Shown: piece by piece, positions 14,288-24,325 of the stretch
How positions within the stretch are numbered: position 1 is the stretch's first letter
How the letters are laid out: the number at the start of each line of letters is the position of its first letter
Source of the DNA: Glandiceps talaboti
Taxonomy: Eukaryota; Hemichordata; Enteropneusta; Spengelidae
DNA: 64,000 bases
NCBI RefSeq assembly: GCF_964340395.1
Contig: NC_135562.1
Location: 20,992,892 to 21,056,891 of the forward strand
Direction of reading: 5' to 3'
Position numbers and translations under genes: made by a program
The notes under the pieces: model-generated
The model's database searches: none
What the model saw: only the letters and a program-made list of their open reading frames with translations
What the model was told of the DNA's origin: nothing

Positions 14288-15369
14288 CATTCCAACATTG
14301 TTAACAGCCTCACCTGTTCGTGTGAAAGTGTCGGTTTAGTTTTCTTATATCGCTGTTTTTATCGGTTGTTTCACTTCTCTATTGACAAGATCTGACAGTA
14401 TAATCTCAGTTTATTTTGCGGAGTGATTCGACAAAAACAAATCGGCAATAAAAGCCCCTCTTAAAGCTAATATAAATTGTTGTACAGTACATAGTAGGGC
14501 ATTAATTGTGCGCTTAGAAGGCCTGCAGTAATTCAGCACGTGGAAAGAAAACATACACGGGGTCGAAAGAGTATCAAGGAAAAATAAACGACGATGAAAT
14601 AGGATGGCTTAGGACAGTAATTGGTTCGCTTGTCAACCAACATGAAATGGACTTCAAAGAAGTGTGAAATGAACCAGGCGAAATGAACATGATGCCATGA
14701 TCAGATTTCTATTACAGACCAGGAGACCGAACTTGTGAGTTCCATGCCCCGTGTCAATTTCTGCCGCCACTTCCGAGACACACGTTCTCGTTTAGATAAC
14801 AGTGTAATATTTGCGTCTCGATCTCTCTATCATTTATTTGAACCAAGTTACGCTAATGCTCACAATAGGTCAACTTTCTTTTAAGTAGTCATTTTATAAG
14901 CAGGTGATAGGATAATGATAGAATAAAACTGATATATATATAATCCGACAATTATTGAAGTATTTTATCTGTTTATAAGTACTTCCAAAAACGTCCCCAA
15001 TTCAACTATGTGGTCAGTATAAAAGTATTGCAATGTTGGCGATATACATAGAAGCATCCTGTGAGTTCGTTTGAAGGTCAAGATCAGGTTAGGATTAAAC
15101 TGAAGTGTAAGAACGGTTGCCTAGCTACAGCACAGCTATGTAGAAAAAGTTAACCAACAACATAGAATGACCCTGTGTAATATCTTCACTTGACTGATAT
15201 TAATGTAACACTCATATCATGTGAACACCTGGGATTCAAACTCTGTTGTATCTGGAGATGTGAAAAAGAATAGATTTAGCAGAGATCATTGATATTGGAA
15301 GTTTTAATAGTCCATAACAAAGGTGATCCTATGTAATCCAGGCTCCCGCTGCAGATACGATAACATTAA
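14288..15369. other. AT-rich single-copy DNA
   Basis: No open frame above background, splice-flanked exon or repeat array is visible in this stretch. Confidence 0.5.
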
Positions 15370-15930
15370 TTTGAAAACATTGGACATTTACATACATTTT
15401 TTGAACGTTTAGTCATTTGCCTATTGATCCCTGTTGTTACCTTTGCTATAAACGTGATCATTTGGCTGTTGCTATGGGCGTGGTCTTGTTGCTAGGCACA
15501 TTTACATACATTCTTAAATGTTTCTTCACTTGTCTAAGAATCCCTGTTGTTATCTTTGTGAAATACACCACCGTTTGGCTGTTGCTATAGACATGGTCAT
15601 GGTTGCTAGGGATATTTGCATACATTTTTTTTAATGTTTACTCACTTACCTACCAGATGATGTTGTTATTTAACCAAAATATACTGCCATTTGGTTGCTG
15701 CTAAGGGCGTGGTCATGGTTGCTAGGGCCAATTGTGTCAAAATATTTTGAAGAAAATGTGCAGAATAACACTTCTAGAAACATCTCACCAAGTTTCAGTC
15801 TCATTGACCAAGTACTTTTTGAGATATAACTTTTTTACCAAAATTCACATTTTTACACCTAATTTGCATATCACTGATGAGAGCATTATGTGCTTAATAT
15901 TTCTTCATCTTCACACCCCAGATGCGTAGT
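15370..15930. repeat. Degenerate ~115-bp tandem repeat in a possible dispersed element
   Basis: Three diverged units of about 115 bp share TTTGGCTGTTGCTA and a GTGGTC...GTTGCTAGG block. The GTTGCTAGG landmarks are at about 15487, 15602 and 15718. Each also contains ACATACATTnTT and CCCTGTTGTTA. The 200 bp that follow look like the tail of the same element, but I found no terminal inverted repeats or target-site duplication. The divergence indicates an old insertion or duplication. Confidence 0.6.
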
Positions 15931-15933
15931 GTT

Positions 15934-16018
15934 ATGTAATGTAATGTAATGTAGTGTAATGTAGTGTAGTGTAATGTAATGTAATGTAGTGTAGTGTAGT
16001 GTAATGTAATGTAGTGTA
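15934..16018. repeat. Pentanucleotide GTAAT/GTAGT repeat
   Basis: About 17 units of a 5-bp motif alternate between TGTAA and TGTAG in an irregular mixture. Confidence 0.93.
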
Positions 16019-16759
16019 TACATCAACATTACCATTATTATACTCGTCTAATAATAATGAAATCTTTTTATGAAATGATCTTTTTTTGGAAACCGCCAAA
16101 ATAAAATAGTTTACACTGCTCAGTTTGTCCTATTTTAATATTGATAGAAGAGAGAGTTAGACTTTATATGAGACTCAATCTTTATGGCTGCTAAGTGTCA
16201 CATGATGTCAAAAGCTAAAATAGATCATATACTTGTTGAAAGTTACCTCAGGTCCACTGTGTAGGTACAACATTTCTCTGACTGATTTCTTTACTTGAAA
16301 ATATGTAACCTTTATTCAATTTTGGATACAGGAGATCACATTCCGAACTCATGTCCTACGCTGTGTGTAAATTATCACGTTCAGGACTTGAAACTACGGC
16401 TGCCGGTCTGAATATTACGGCCGAAGCCAATTATAGCAGGGCAGACTTAATTCCTACCAAACGTGCTTAATGTCTAGTCACAGATTAATAAATTATCTTG
16501 AAGTAGCCCATACGCCTATATCAAAGTCGTTTTAGTTAGCCGATATTGGAAATGCTGAGTAAGCACATTAATCATAGGCTGTCTGGGTGGACTGGTTTTT
16601 TCAAACAACGACTTGTATCACTATTAAAAGATTCTGCTAAAACGTTTTCACGGTGAACTACTACATTGCAACTTGATGTACGAATAAGCAAATTGGAACG
16701 TGGTCCTGCTTACAATGATAATGGAAAACTAATGTATATGTTCACACCGCTACCTAGAG

Positions 16760-16912
16760 ATGGAATCATCGGGTTGGGTTTCCGTGTACGAACAGTCCAG
16801 AGTGCGTTCTAACTTTCGAAGCACACTTATGGAAGATTTTGTGACACCCTCCCTGACACCAAGACCGGCACCTGCCGCAGATCTTGTAATATCCTCCCTG
16901 AAATCGAGCTGA
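16760..16912 (+). other. Short unassigned ORF in a GC-richer patch, open on both strands
   Basis: On the plus strand an ATG in good context (GAGATGG) opens 50 codons to TGA, beginning MESSGWVSVYEQ, with no recognised domain. The minus strand is also open across the same patch, with AG near 16910 and a GT after CTCTAG near 16755, so it could equally be a weak minus-strand exon. The composition is more balanced than the surrounding DNA. I cannot tell whether either reading is real; no family is recognised. Confidence 0.15.
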
Positions 16913-17013
16913 ACTTGTCACATTTCTTGTTAATGCGCCTGACTTCCAAGATTTTTATCGCCCTTCTTTTCTTGAAGTAGGAAGTACAACAGCCTGAATT
17001 CGTTGTTTGTTAG

Positions 17014-17034
17014 CCCCCCCCCCCCCCGGGGGGG
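17014..17034. repeat. C14-G7 homopolymer junction
   Basis: Fourteen C followed directly by seven G. The junction is self-complementary and could fold back, and the C-run may be a sequencing or assembly weak point. Confidence 0.9.
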
Positions 17035-18783
17035 TATATAACACTATTAATAATACTCTTTATTCGTCCAAATTTTGTCCAAATATTCTTCCAAAAATTC
17101 ATCATATTACCCACAAGTCTTCTTCAAGTGTGTTCATGTCCGTTCAAGTGATATAAGAAATAAGAAAGAAGTGATTTTAGAACTAAACTTTACTGAACTG
17201 GTGAAATGTTTGACAATATTGAATAATACTCATAAACAGTTGTAACAGTGTTCTTAGACATTGAACTAGACATACCTATTCTCACAGACATAGGTACACG
17301 CGCGGGTGCGCACGCTCTCAAAAGAATGCAATGCATATAAATCACTTCAATCGGAGAACATGCAGCCATTTTTAGAAACAAAATTATTGCATATCTGTAA
17401 CTTCCCATTTCAACTTTTTTTTAGACTGGAATCATAGAACTAATTATCATTAATGACCACAGGTCAAAGGTCAGCTTTAATTATATGCAAATGTATAAAA
17501 ATCCTCTATATTTTTTCACATCGGACCTAGATCCCAAGGAATTAGAATGCATCACCTCTCAAACTGAGAAGGTATGTAGTATTAAATCGAACCGTAACAA
17601 TATAGCAGCCCATGACCGTGACTGTTATGACCGTGTCGCTCATGGGATACAAACCACTTGAAAAGCGATACTGGATGACCTTGTTTCGTTTATAGAATGT
17701 CTAAAGTCGACAAAATACACTGATTTGCCTCAGGGGATTATATTGAAACCCTTTGTCGTATACATTGACTACAATTTGATGTAACAGGTGAAAAAATATT
17801 TGATTTCATATAAATAACCACGTCGTTAGCAAACACATGGAGATCTCACTTACTAAATATGATCACGTTAAAAAAGAAGATTTTTTGACATAAATTAATC
17901 AGCACGTACACTTTCTGTGACTAAAACCAAAATTAACCATAAATATGCCCCAAATTTACAAAAACATGATGATTTTAGGTCACACTAATTTGGCGGTAAA
18001 GGCACTAAATGAATTAATTTACGATGATCTCAGTGAAACGACAAGATGGAAAGTGTTCCATCACCATACATGCAAATAAAACGAACTCGCCTTGACCCGA
18101 TTTCACATCAACAACTACCCCCGCACATCAAAGTATATTCGCCTGACAGCATTTTACCTTTATCTGGCATAATTCAGATAATTTACAATGATACGGCTTG
18201 GCTTTCAAATTCCGACATAAAAGGCTTCCAATGGCTACGACGAGCCAGATTGACGAATCGTTCAGAATTTATTGAGGTGAAGGACACCTCAGTGGTAAAA
18301 AGTGTAACCGATGTGTTATACGTGTGTGTCCTTATAACGACCTTGAACTGTGTAGAAAACGAAACTGGATATCAAAACAACAAAATAAATACACTGATGA
18401 AATTCACTCTAAGTGAAACACGCTGTCTTGCCCTTCCGGTCTGAAGCATCGCTTCAGTTGCTCAGTTACTTGAGAGTTTTTTATTGATGAGTTTTAATGT
18501 TTTCATTGGTTCTTTAAGTTTCACTTGACTAATTAATCTACTTAACATGCTTAATTGTGATTGGCTACAGATATTAGCAATAAGGTATGCATGACTGGAT
18601 GACGTCATTGTTAGCGTCACTTGGTTTCCTAAATGACGCATGACGTAAATAACAATTCCGGTTCTATGTTGATGCACAGATAACTAACACAGTTATCTGT
18701 GGTTGATGGTTTCTAATTCTATACACCACTCTTGATTTAGCCACCACTCCCTGTTATGGAAATCACACGGAGATCAAGTATTA

Positions 18784-18784
<1 letters not shown>
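17035..18784. other. AT-rich stretch without supported gene
   Basis: It contains a DR1 site at 17461-17473 and a TGACGTCA at 18600-18607. The longest non-repeat frame in the window (plus 18046-18444, 132 codons) lies here, but its length is within what AT-rich random DNA yields over 64 kb, and no motif is visible in it. Confidence 0.45.
17461..17473 (+). promoter_or_regulatory. Perfect DR1 nuclear-receptor half-site repeat
   Basis: AGGTCA, one A, AGGTCA. Same arrangement as at 12007 and 34917. Confidence 0.3.
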
Positions 18785-18882
<98 letters not shown>

Positions 18883-19009
18883 CGATTGATTGATTGATTG
18901 ATCGATTGATTGATTGATCGATCGATCGATCGATCGATCGATCGATCGATCGATCGATCGGTCGGTCGGTCGGTCGGTCGGTCGGTCGGTCGGTCGGTCG
19001 GTCGGTCGG
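18785..19009. repeat. Tetranucleotide array with stepwise motif change ATTG to ATCG to GTCG
   Basis: ATTG units run from 18785 to about 18916, with single ATCG units appearing near 18881 and 18901. A pure ATCG block follows (18917-18960), then a pure GTCG block (18961-19009), ending in GTTG. Each block differs from the previous by one substitution. The CpG-containing blocks are striking in AT-rich DNA. Confidence 0.97.
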
Positions 19010-19112
19010 TTGGTTGACTGATTAATTGTTAGATGGATGGAGGGAAGCAGGGGGAGGGAGGGAGGGAGGGGTGGGTGGATGAATGAATGAATGGTGTGAA
19101 TGGATGAGTTCC

Positions 19113-19124
19113 TGCTGTTGTTGC

Positions 19125-19170
<46 letters not shown>

Positions 19171-19192
19171 GATGATGATGATGATGATGATG
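19113..19192. repeat. GTT then GAT trinucleotide repeat
   Basis: GTT units (with two GCT interruptions near the start) change abruptly to GAT units at about 19171. Confidence 0.95.
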
Positions 19193-20230
19193 TTTATGTC
19201 GAACTTAGACAATAATTTTGGCACTAGTACAAATGTCAAGGTTATATCTAAGTTTCACGTCTAAGACAATCTGATGTGTGCCAAAAATTCCAAAAATCCA
19301 ATAATTTTATTCAACTAATTTTAGAGGGACATCCAAGGCTGGAATGAACTTTGACGATTGCAATAATACTGCTCTTTACTATCATCACGTGACATGGATT
19401 ATTTCCGTGATTTCAACGACCATAATACTTTTATTTGGTTATAAGTTGTACAAAAATAGTGCCACCAGAGGTGAACATATGGGTTAATTGGTGTAACACT
19501 GAACTCTTGAACTTGTCCTTCCAACCTTTTAATCTGATAACGATAAAGTGTGAAAAGACCTGATGAAAGCAATGTCATACAAAACCTCTCTCTTTGTGTA
19601 CCTACTCAAGGGTAGTCCAAAATCAACAGATTACTCCCCCACTGTAGCGAGTGGTTGCCTTGACAACCAGGTAACTACAAATGTAACATCAAGGTCACAC
19701 CCAATTTGTTTATTTTCTTATCTTTCCATTTTTTTCTTCAAGCATACCTCTGGGTGCATCACCGTGTGGATTTTACCGACGGCATGTCGATAATTGAGAT
19801 AGTGGGATAGTGAAGCAAGTCATAACCTCAGTTTCAGAGATTGCCTCCGGTATAAACAGTATAAATTGCAACGACATGCTGTAAAACACGGTGTGTCGAC
19901 TGATTGTTGAAGCCTCAAGCAATGATGTAGTTAATCGCTGCATGTGTCTTGGCGGCATCGGATTGTGGATTTTACAAACTGGGACAAAATGGTATGACCT
20001 TTATTAATTAAGATTGTGAGATATCGATCAATGGATAGTAAAACGCTTTTACCGTAGCTGAGACCACCTTCAATTATTTGGTGGTCGATCTGATCTCATA
20101 GTTATTTTGTACACATTGTGTTGGTAAAGTACTGGACGTCAATAATTGTAGTGCGGGCCATGGAAATTATATATTCTCCAACAAACGCGTACATAATCAT
20201 GTCTTTCACAGCTATAAATATTCTTTAACA

Positions 20231-20308
<78 letters not shown>

Positions 20309-20824
20309 GTTACCCGTTATGTCTACTTAAATTCGACGTTTACATGTGTACATATATATTTCTTAGCACGGTCTATATCATTAAGGGTCATCTTCTGAGT
20401 TGAGTCGCTGTTTATAATATTACAGAGCCCATCGACATTGATAAAACTGCAAGCCACTCTACCTAATTATCAAATTTACTTCAAATCACTATTAAACATT
20501 TTATTTTCGAGGCTTTTTTTACTACAAAACAGTCTCCGATATGATTTACCTTTCCCGCTTCCCTGCTTTCCCTTTCCTTCTTATTTTCCATGAATATGGC
20601 GTACATGGATTATGACCTTTCCATAGTTTACTAGGTCAGGGTCATACTGTTATAAATGGTATAGAGTAGGTACAGTGCAAGTAAATATATCGCTTTCCAT
20701 CTGTTACTCACACAATGTATATAATCACATAAAACCGATACAATACAACGCGTTATGAGTCGTGTATATCGCATTAAAACACTAAGAACGACAAACACGC
20801 AAAGGGTCATATTTTTTTGCCTAC
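19193..20824. other. Probable intron 3 start and single-copy DNA, with one CT tract
   Basis: On the minus strand this follows the donor of kinase exon 3. I looked for the next exon, expected to start with one base completing Arg and then an Asp-Leu-Lys motif, and did not find it. The only other feature is a CT repeat. Confidence 0.5.
20233..20306. repeat. Pure CT dinucleotide repeat, about 74 bp
   Basis: Uninterrupted TC repeat; on the minus strand it is a polypurine tract about 520 bp beyond the kinase exon 3 donor. Confidence 0.98.
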
Positions 20825-20991
20825 CTGTGAACAATACCCCTTTCATGTAAATGATGCAAAGCCGACACGAGTTGACGAACGAACGGCCGGGCCGCCTTCT
20901 CCGTTAATCTGCCATCTTTGTGTCCTCGTACGAACTCTAGTAACTGACCCCCGCCAGCAAACTCCGTGACCAAACAGTACAAGGCACTGGA
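20825..20991 (-). CDS. Protein kinase, coding exon 3 (hinge to HRD), partial gene
   Basis: This 167-bp exon encodes 55 residues plus two bases of the next codon, continuing the frame of exon 2 (intron phase 0). The 5' boundary follows a T-rich tract ending CAG, and the 3' boundary is CACAG|GTAGGC. It encodes kinase subdomains V to VIb: the hinge LYCLVTEFAGGGQ (about residues 83-95), helix D and helix E (RQLVSALHHLH), ending in GIVH plus AG, the first bases of the Arg in the HRD catalytic-loop motif. The helix E/HRD region resembles HUNK (known family pattern RQL.SA..HLH...VHRD). A phase-2 donor inside HRD means the next exon must supply the catalytic Asp; it was not found in 1-20.8 kb. An intact frame with no stops argues against a pseudogene. 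Confidence 0.9.
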
Positions 20992-21532
20992 CTGAAAAAA
21001 AAAGTTACGAGATTGTCATCTAATTGACAAAAAAACCCTCTTAAACTGTAAAATTAGCAAAAAGGACACAGGAAGAAACCACAGCGTTATTGCTAAAATG
21101 AACATGAATACAAATGTATACAAGGCTAGTCGCTAAAACTGTGTATGAAATAATGCTACCTGTTATACGATAAGCAAATATATGCAAATATGTATCAATG
21201 ACGTCATCGCAAGACGTGAAAACGTTACTTCGTCATAAATAATTTGTGTAGAGCCACGCATAAATAGTGATAGGGTGACCAAACCACCGTCTAAGTTATG
21301 TATCCCCTTTAGACTTTGCAATCATCAAATCTTCCAATGCAATGGTGAATTTTTTACATAGATAGACGAAAATAACCGAACACAGTCCTACACTGCACAG
21401 GCAACATGGTGTTGTTATAGTACTGAATATTCACGGTTCAAAGTAAAGGGGGTTGTGTGGGTGTGGGTGTGTGTGTGAGGGTGGGGGTGGAGATTTTTGT
21501 TTGTTTGCTTGCTTGTTTGTTAAGTTTGGTGG

Positions 21533-21584
<52 letters not shown>

Positions 21585-22357
21585 AGGTGGTGGTGGTGGT
21601 GGTGGTGGTGGTGGTGGTGGTGGTGGTGGTGGTGGTGGGGAGGCGGTGCAGAAAGTACAGGAGGCCATGACGAAATGGCAAATAGAATTGATGTTCTAAA
21701 CGTACACCTTCCTTTTCTTTGTATAACTTTCTTTCACTGCGACGTCTTCATTTAGTGATTCATCTCTCTACTTCCACCTACCATCTGGGGTAATTAAACA
21801 ACTACATAGTATTTCTTTCCAGGTCACATGATTTGTCATGGTTACATTTTGTAAACCTCAGCCTCGGATTCAACATTTAATTCCCCTCACCAAACCTGTA
21901 GTCACAACTCTTCAGTACGTACCTCAGTGGTCTGACGTCATACCCATAAATGTAATACTAACCATAAATGTCATAAAATACATAATATGCCGTACTGTAA
22001 ATCATATTATGTCATAAATGTAATACCAAAATAAACTATAAATATATGATGTAATAATTTCGACCGTAAATCTATCAATCTTATCTAAATAAATATAATA
22101 CTATAATGTCTAATTAAAAATAAAGCCATTACAGATTGGAAGAACAGTTTTATATTGTCTTTTTAAGTTGGTGGCAGTTTAATTCGCATCCACTATTTCT
22201 CGTGAGACTTCACAATTTTTGCGTTATTTTTTCTCGAATACCTAAAAAAAAAGTGTAGGGTCGGCAGTGAAAAGCTAGGTGGGGTCGGGTAACCGGAACC
22301 ACACAACTATTTTTTTAGGCCTAACTGACTCTCTAATCATGTTAGACAAAGTCTGAC
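20992..22357. other. Kinase intron 2, proximal to exon 3
   Basis: Intronic, AT-rich, with two perfect TGACGTCA palindromes (21199-21206 and 21933-21940) and a GTT/GGT trinucleotide tract. No additional exon is seen. Confidence 0.6.
21532..21638. repeat. GTT then GGT trinucleotide repeat (G-quadruplex prone)
   Basis: A GTT run (21532-21570) changes by one base to a GGT run (to about 21638) with a single GGA. The GGT strand has many GG doublets, a pattern able to form two-tetrad G-quadruplexes. It lies in kinase intron 2, and the G-rich strand is antisense to the gene. Confidence 0.96.
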
Positions 22358-23177
22358 ATCACGAGTCGATCTACCCCTCTACGAGTAATGGCTGATAGCC
22401 TGAGGGGCATCATGAGTAGACCCACCCCTCTACGAGTGATGACTGATAGCCTGAGGGGCATCGTGAGTAGACCCACCCCTCTACGAGCGATGACTGATAG
22501 CCTGAGGGGCATCGTGAGTAGACCCACCACTCTACGAGTGATGACTGATAGCCTGAGGGGCATCGTGAGTAGACCCACCCCTCTACGAGCGATGACTGAT
22601 AGCTTGGGGGGCATCGTGAGTAGACCCACCCCTCTACGAGTGATGGCTGATAGCCTGAGGGGCATCGTGAGTAGACCCACCCCTCTACGAGCGATGACTG
22701 ATAGCCTGAGGGGCATCGTGAGTAGACCCACCCCTCTACGAGTGATGGCTGATAGCCTGAGGGGCATCGTGAGTAGACCCACCCCTCTACGAGCGATGAC
22801 TGATAGCCTGGGGGGCATGGTGAGTAGACCCACCCCTCTTCGAGTGATGACTGGTAGCCTGGGGGGCATCGTGAGTAGACCCACCCCTCTACGAGTGATG
22901 GCTGGTAGCCTGAGGGGCATCGTGAGTAGACCCACCCCTCTACGAGTGATGGCTGATAGCCTGAGGGGCATCGTGAGTAGACCCACCCCTCTACGAGTGA
23001 TGGCTGATAGCCTGGGGGGCATCGTGAGTAGACCCACCCCTCTACGAGTGATGGCTGGTAGCCTGAGGGGCATCGTGAGTAGACCCACCCCTCTACGAGT
23101 GATGGCTGATAGCCTGAGGGGCATCGTGAGTAGACCCACCCCTCTACGAGTGATGGCTGATAGCCTAGGGGGCGTGG
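22358..23177. repeat. 51-bp minisatellite, about 16 units, in kinase intron 2
   Basis: Units share GTGAGTAGACCCACCCC and GATAGCCTGAGGGGCAT. Variation is mainly GTGATG or GCGATG, GACTG or GGCTG, and GATAGC or GGTAGC. The first half-unit is degenerate. Because 51 is divisible by three, both strands are open for about 286-289 codons, encoding a 17-residue repeat (plus-strand unit contains DSLRGIVSRPTPLR). I regard these frames as by-products. Note that GTGAGT inside each plus-strand unit mimics a splice donor, but the gene is on the minus strand. Confidence 0.97.
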
Positions 23178-23425
23178 AACAGGGTCTTAAAACGTTTAGC
23201 AATAAGCGATTTTATATGACTAACCAAAACTGTAATAAACTTAACCACAAATTGTAGTAAATTCGCTACGAAAAATAAATATCATGATTTCTACCTGTCT
23301 GTCAGTCAATTGTTTTGAATTTAGTGTGATTTATTGTAATGTAATTACTGTCATGCAAGTCGAAAAGAAATTCAGAAGTTCGTGTTTTGTTTGTTTATTT
23401 TGTTTTTTATTTATACATAATAGAT

Positions 23426-23690
23426 GGCAAGGTTTGGTACTTACCCAAATAGTTTCGTACTGACCAAATACTTTTTGTTTCTTGGGAACGGAATGGGGTG
23501 GTATTATTGTTGTTTTTTGTTTATACATTATTGGTGGCAAGGTTTGGTACTTACCCGAATAGTTTCGTACAGACCAAATACTTTTTGTTTCTTGGGAGCG
23601 GGGTGGAGTGGTATTATTGTTGTTTTTTGTTTATACATTATTGGTGGCAAGGTTTGGTACTTACCCGAATAGTTTCGTACAGCCGAATAA
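23426..23690 (-). repeat. 110-bp tandem triplication carrying the exon 2 splice donor
   Basis: The segment GGCAAGGTTTGGTACTTACC begins at 23426, 23536 and 23646, a period of 110 bp. Read on the minus strand, each copy has the last bases of kinase exon 2 (LYETIR in the genuine copy) followed by GTAAGTACC. The genuine donor is the copy at 23659-23664, and 23549-23554 and 23439-23444 are decoys inside intron 2. Copies are nearly identical, so the duplication looks recent or homogenised. The copy at 23426 also has CAG directly before the duplicated exon tail, creating a potential 15-nt micro-exon at 23445-23459. Confidence 0.92.
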
Positions 23691-23793
23691 TGTTTGGATG
23701 GCGGACTTGGGCAAGAATCCGGGCTTCGCGGAGCAAGTTTTGTTGGACATAGTCTTCTTTTATCTTCTTGACGTCAATAACCTTAATTGCAAC
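23665..23793 (-). CDS. Protein kinase, coding exon 2 (VAIK lysine and helix C), partial gene
   Basis: This 129-bp exon (43 codons, phase 0 at both ends) follows TTTGGTTTCAG and ends CGG|GTAAGTACC. It begins VAIKVID, giving the ATP-anchoring Lys at residue 40 of the assembled protein. It continues through KKIKEDYVQQN to the helix C motif LLREARIL, whose Glu (residue 59) would pair with that Lys, then RHPNIIRLYE, the classic loop after helix C. The spacing KK...DYV..NLLRE resembles HUNK more than SIK, where this segment is shorter; SIK is recalled as family knowledge and was not aligned. Together with exon 1 it reconstitutes a normal N-lobe. The donor region is tandemly triplicated (see the repeat entry), so the choice of 5' splice site may be affected. 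Confidence 0.93.
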
Positions 23794-23854
23794 CTGAAAC
23801 CAAATTAGCATAAAATGACGTTGGTATTATAGCTAGAGTCCATAAAAATAACAG

Positions 23855-24037
23855 TTCCAAGCTACACTGTAATTCAAGCTACACTGTAATTTCAAGCAAC
23901 ACTGTAAATTCAAGCTGCACTGTAATTTCAAGCTACACTGTAATTTCAAGCTACACTGTAATTTCAAGCTACACTGTAATTTCAAGCTACACTGTAATTC
24001 AAGCTACGCTGTAATTTCAAGCTACACTGTAATTTCT
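23855..24037. repeat. 20-bp minisatellite, about 9 copies, beside kinase exon 2
   Basis: Imperfect units CAAGCTACACTGTAATTT plus TC lie in intron 1 only about 60 bp upstream of exon 2 on the gene's strand. A few units have lost a T or changed TACACT to CACT or TACGCT. The array is close enough to overlap a branch-point or polypyrimidine region of exon 2. Confidence 0.93.
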
Positions 24038-24219
24038 CTTTAAACGAGTCACTCTGACAAATAGATTGATTTTTTTAAACTGCTAAATGTTATATACTTT
24101 GTGATATTTTATACCTACGAATAGCAAACTTATCAGATTTAGAGGAATTATGGAATACAACATAAAGTAATTAGCATATTACTGGTTATGTATAATAATT
24201 CCTCACTGTATGCCTTTAT

Positions 24220-24221
<2 letters not shown>

Positions 24222-24277
<56 letters not shown>
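24222..24277. repeat. CA dinucleotide repeat
   Basis: Uninterrupted AC repeat in kinase intron 1, about 50 bp before the 41-bp array. Confidence 0.97.
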
Positions 24278-24279
<2 letters not shown>

Positions 24280-24325
24280 ATTGTCTATTACTGGAGTCGA
24301 CATCACTCAATGCCATATTTAATAG

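Noticed and set aside
18046-18444. 132-codon plus-strand frame, the longest outside repeats
   Set aside because: One or two frames of this length are expected by chance in 64 kb of AT-rich DNA on two strands; no motif, splice context or conserved-looking segment is visible.
19749-19815. Minus-strand open stretch ending at CCCAGAG|GTATGC as a possible further kinase exon
   Set aside because: No AG acceptor within the open stretch and no kinase motif in the peptide.
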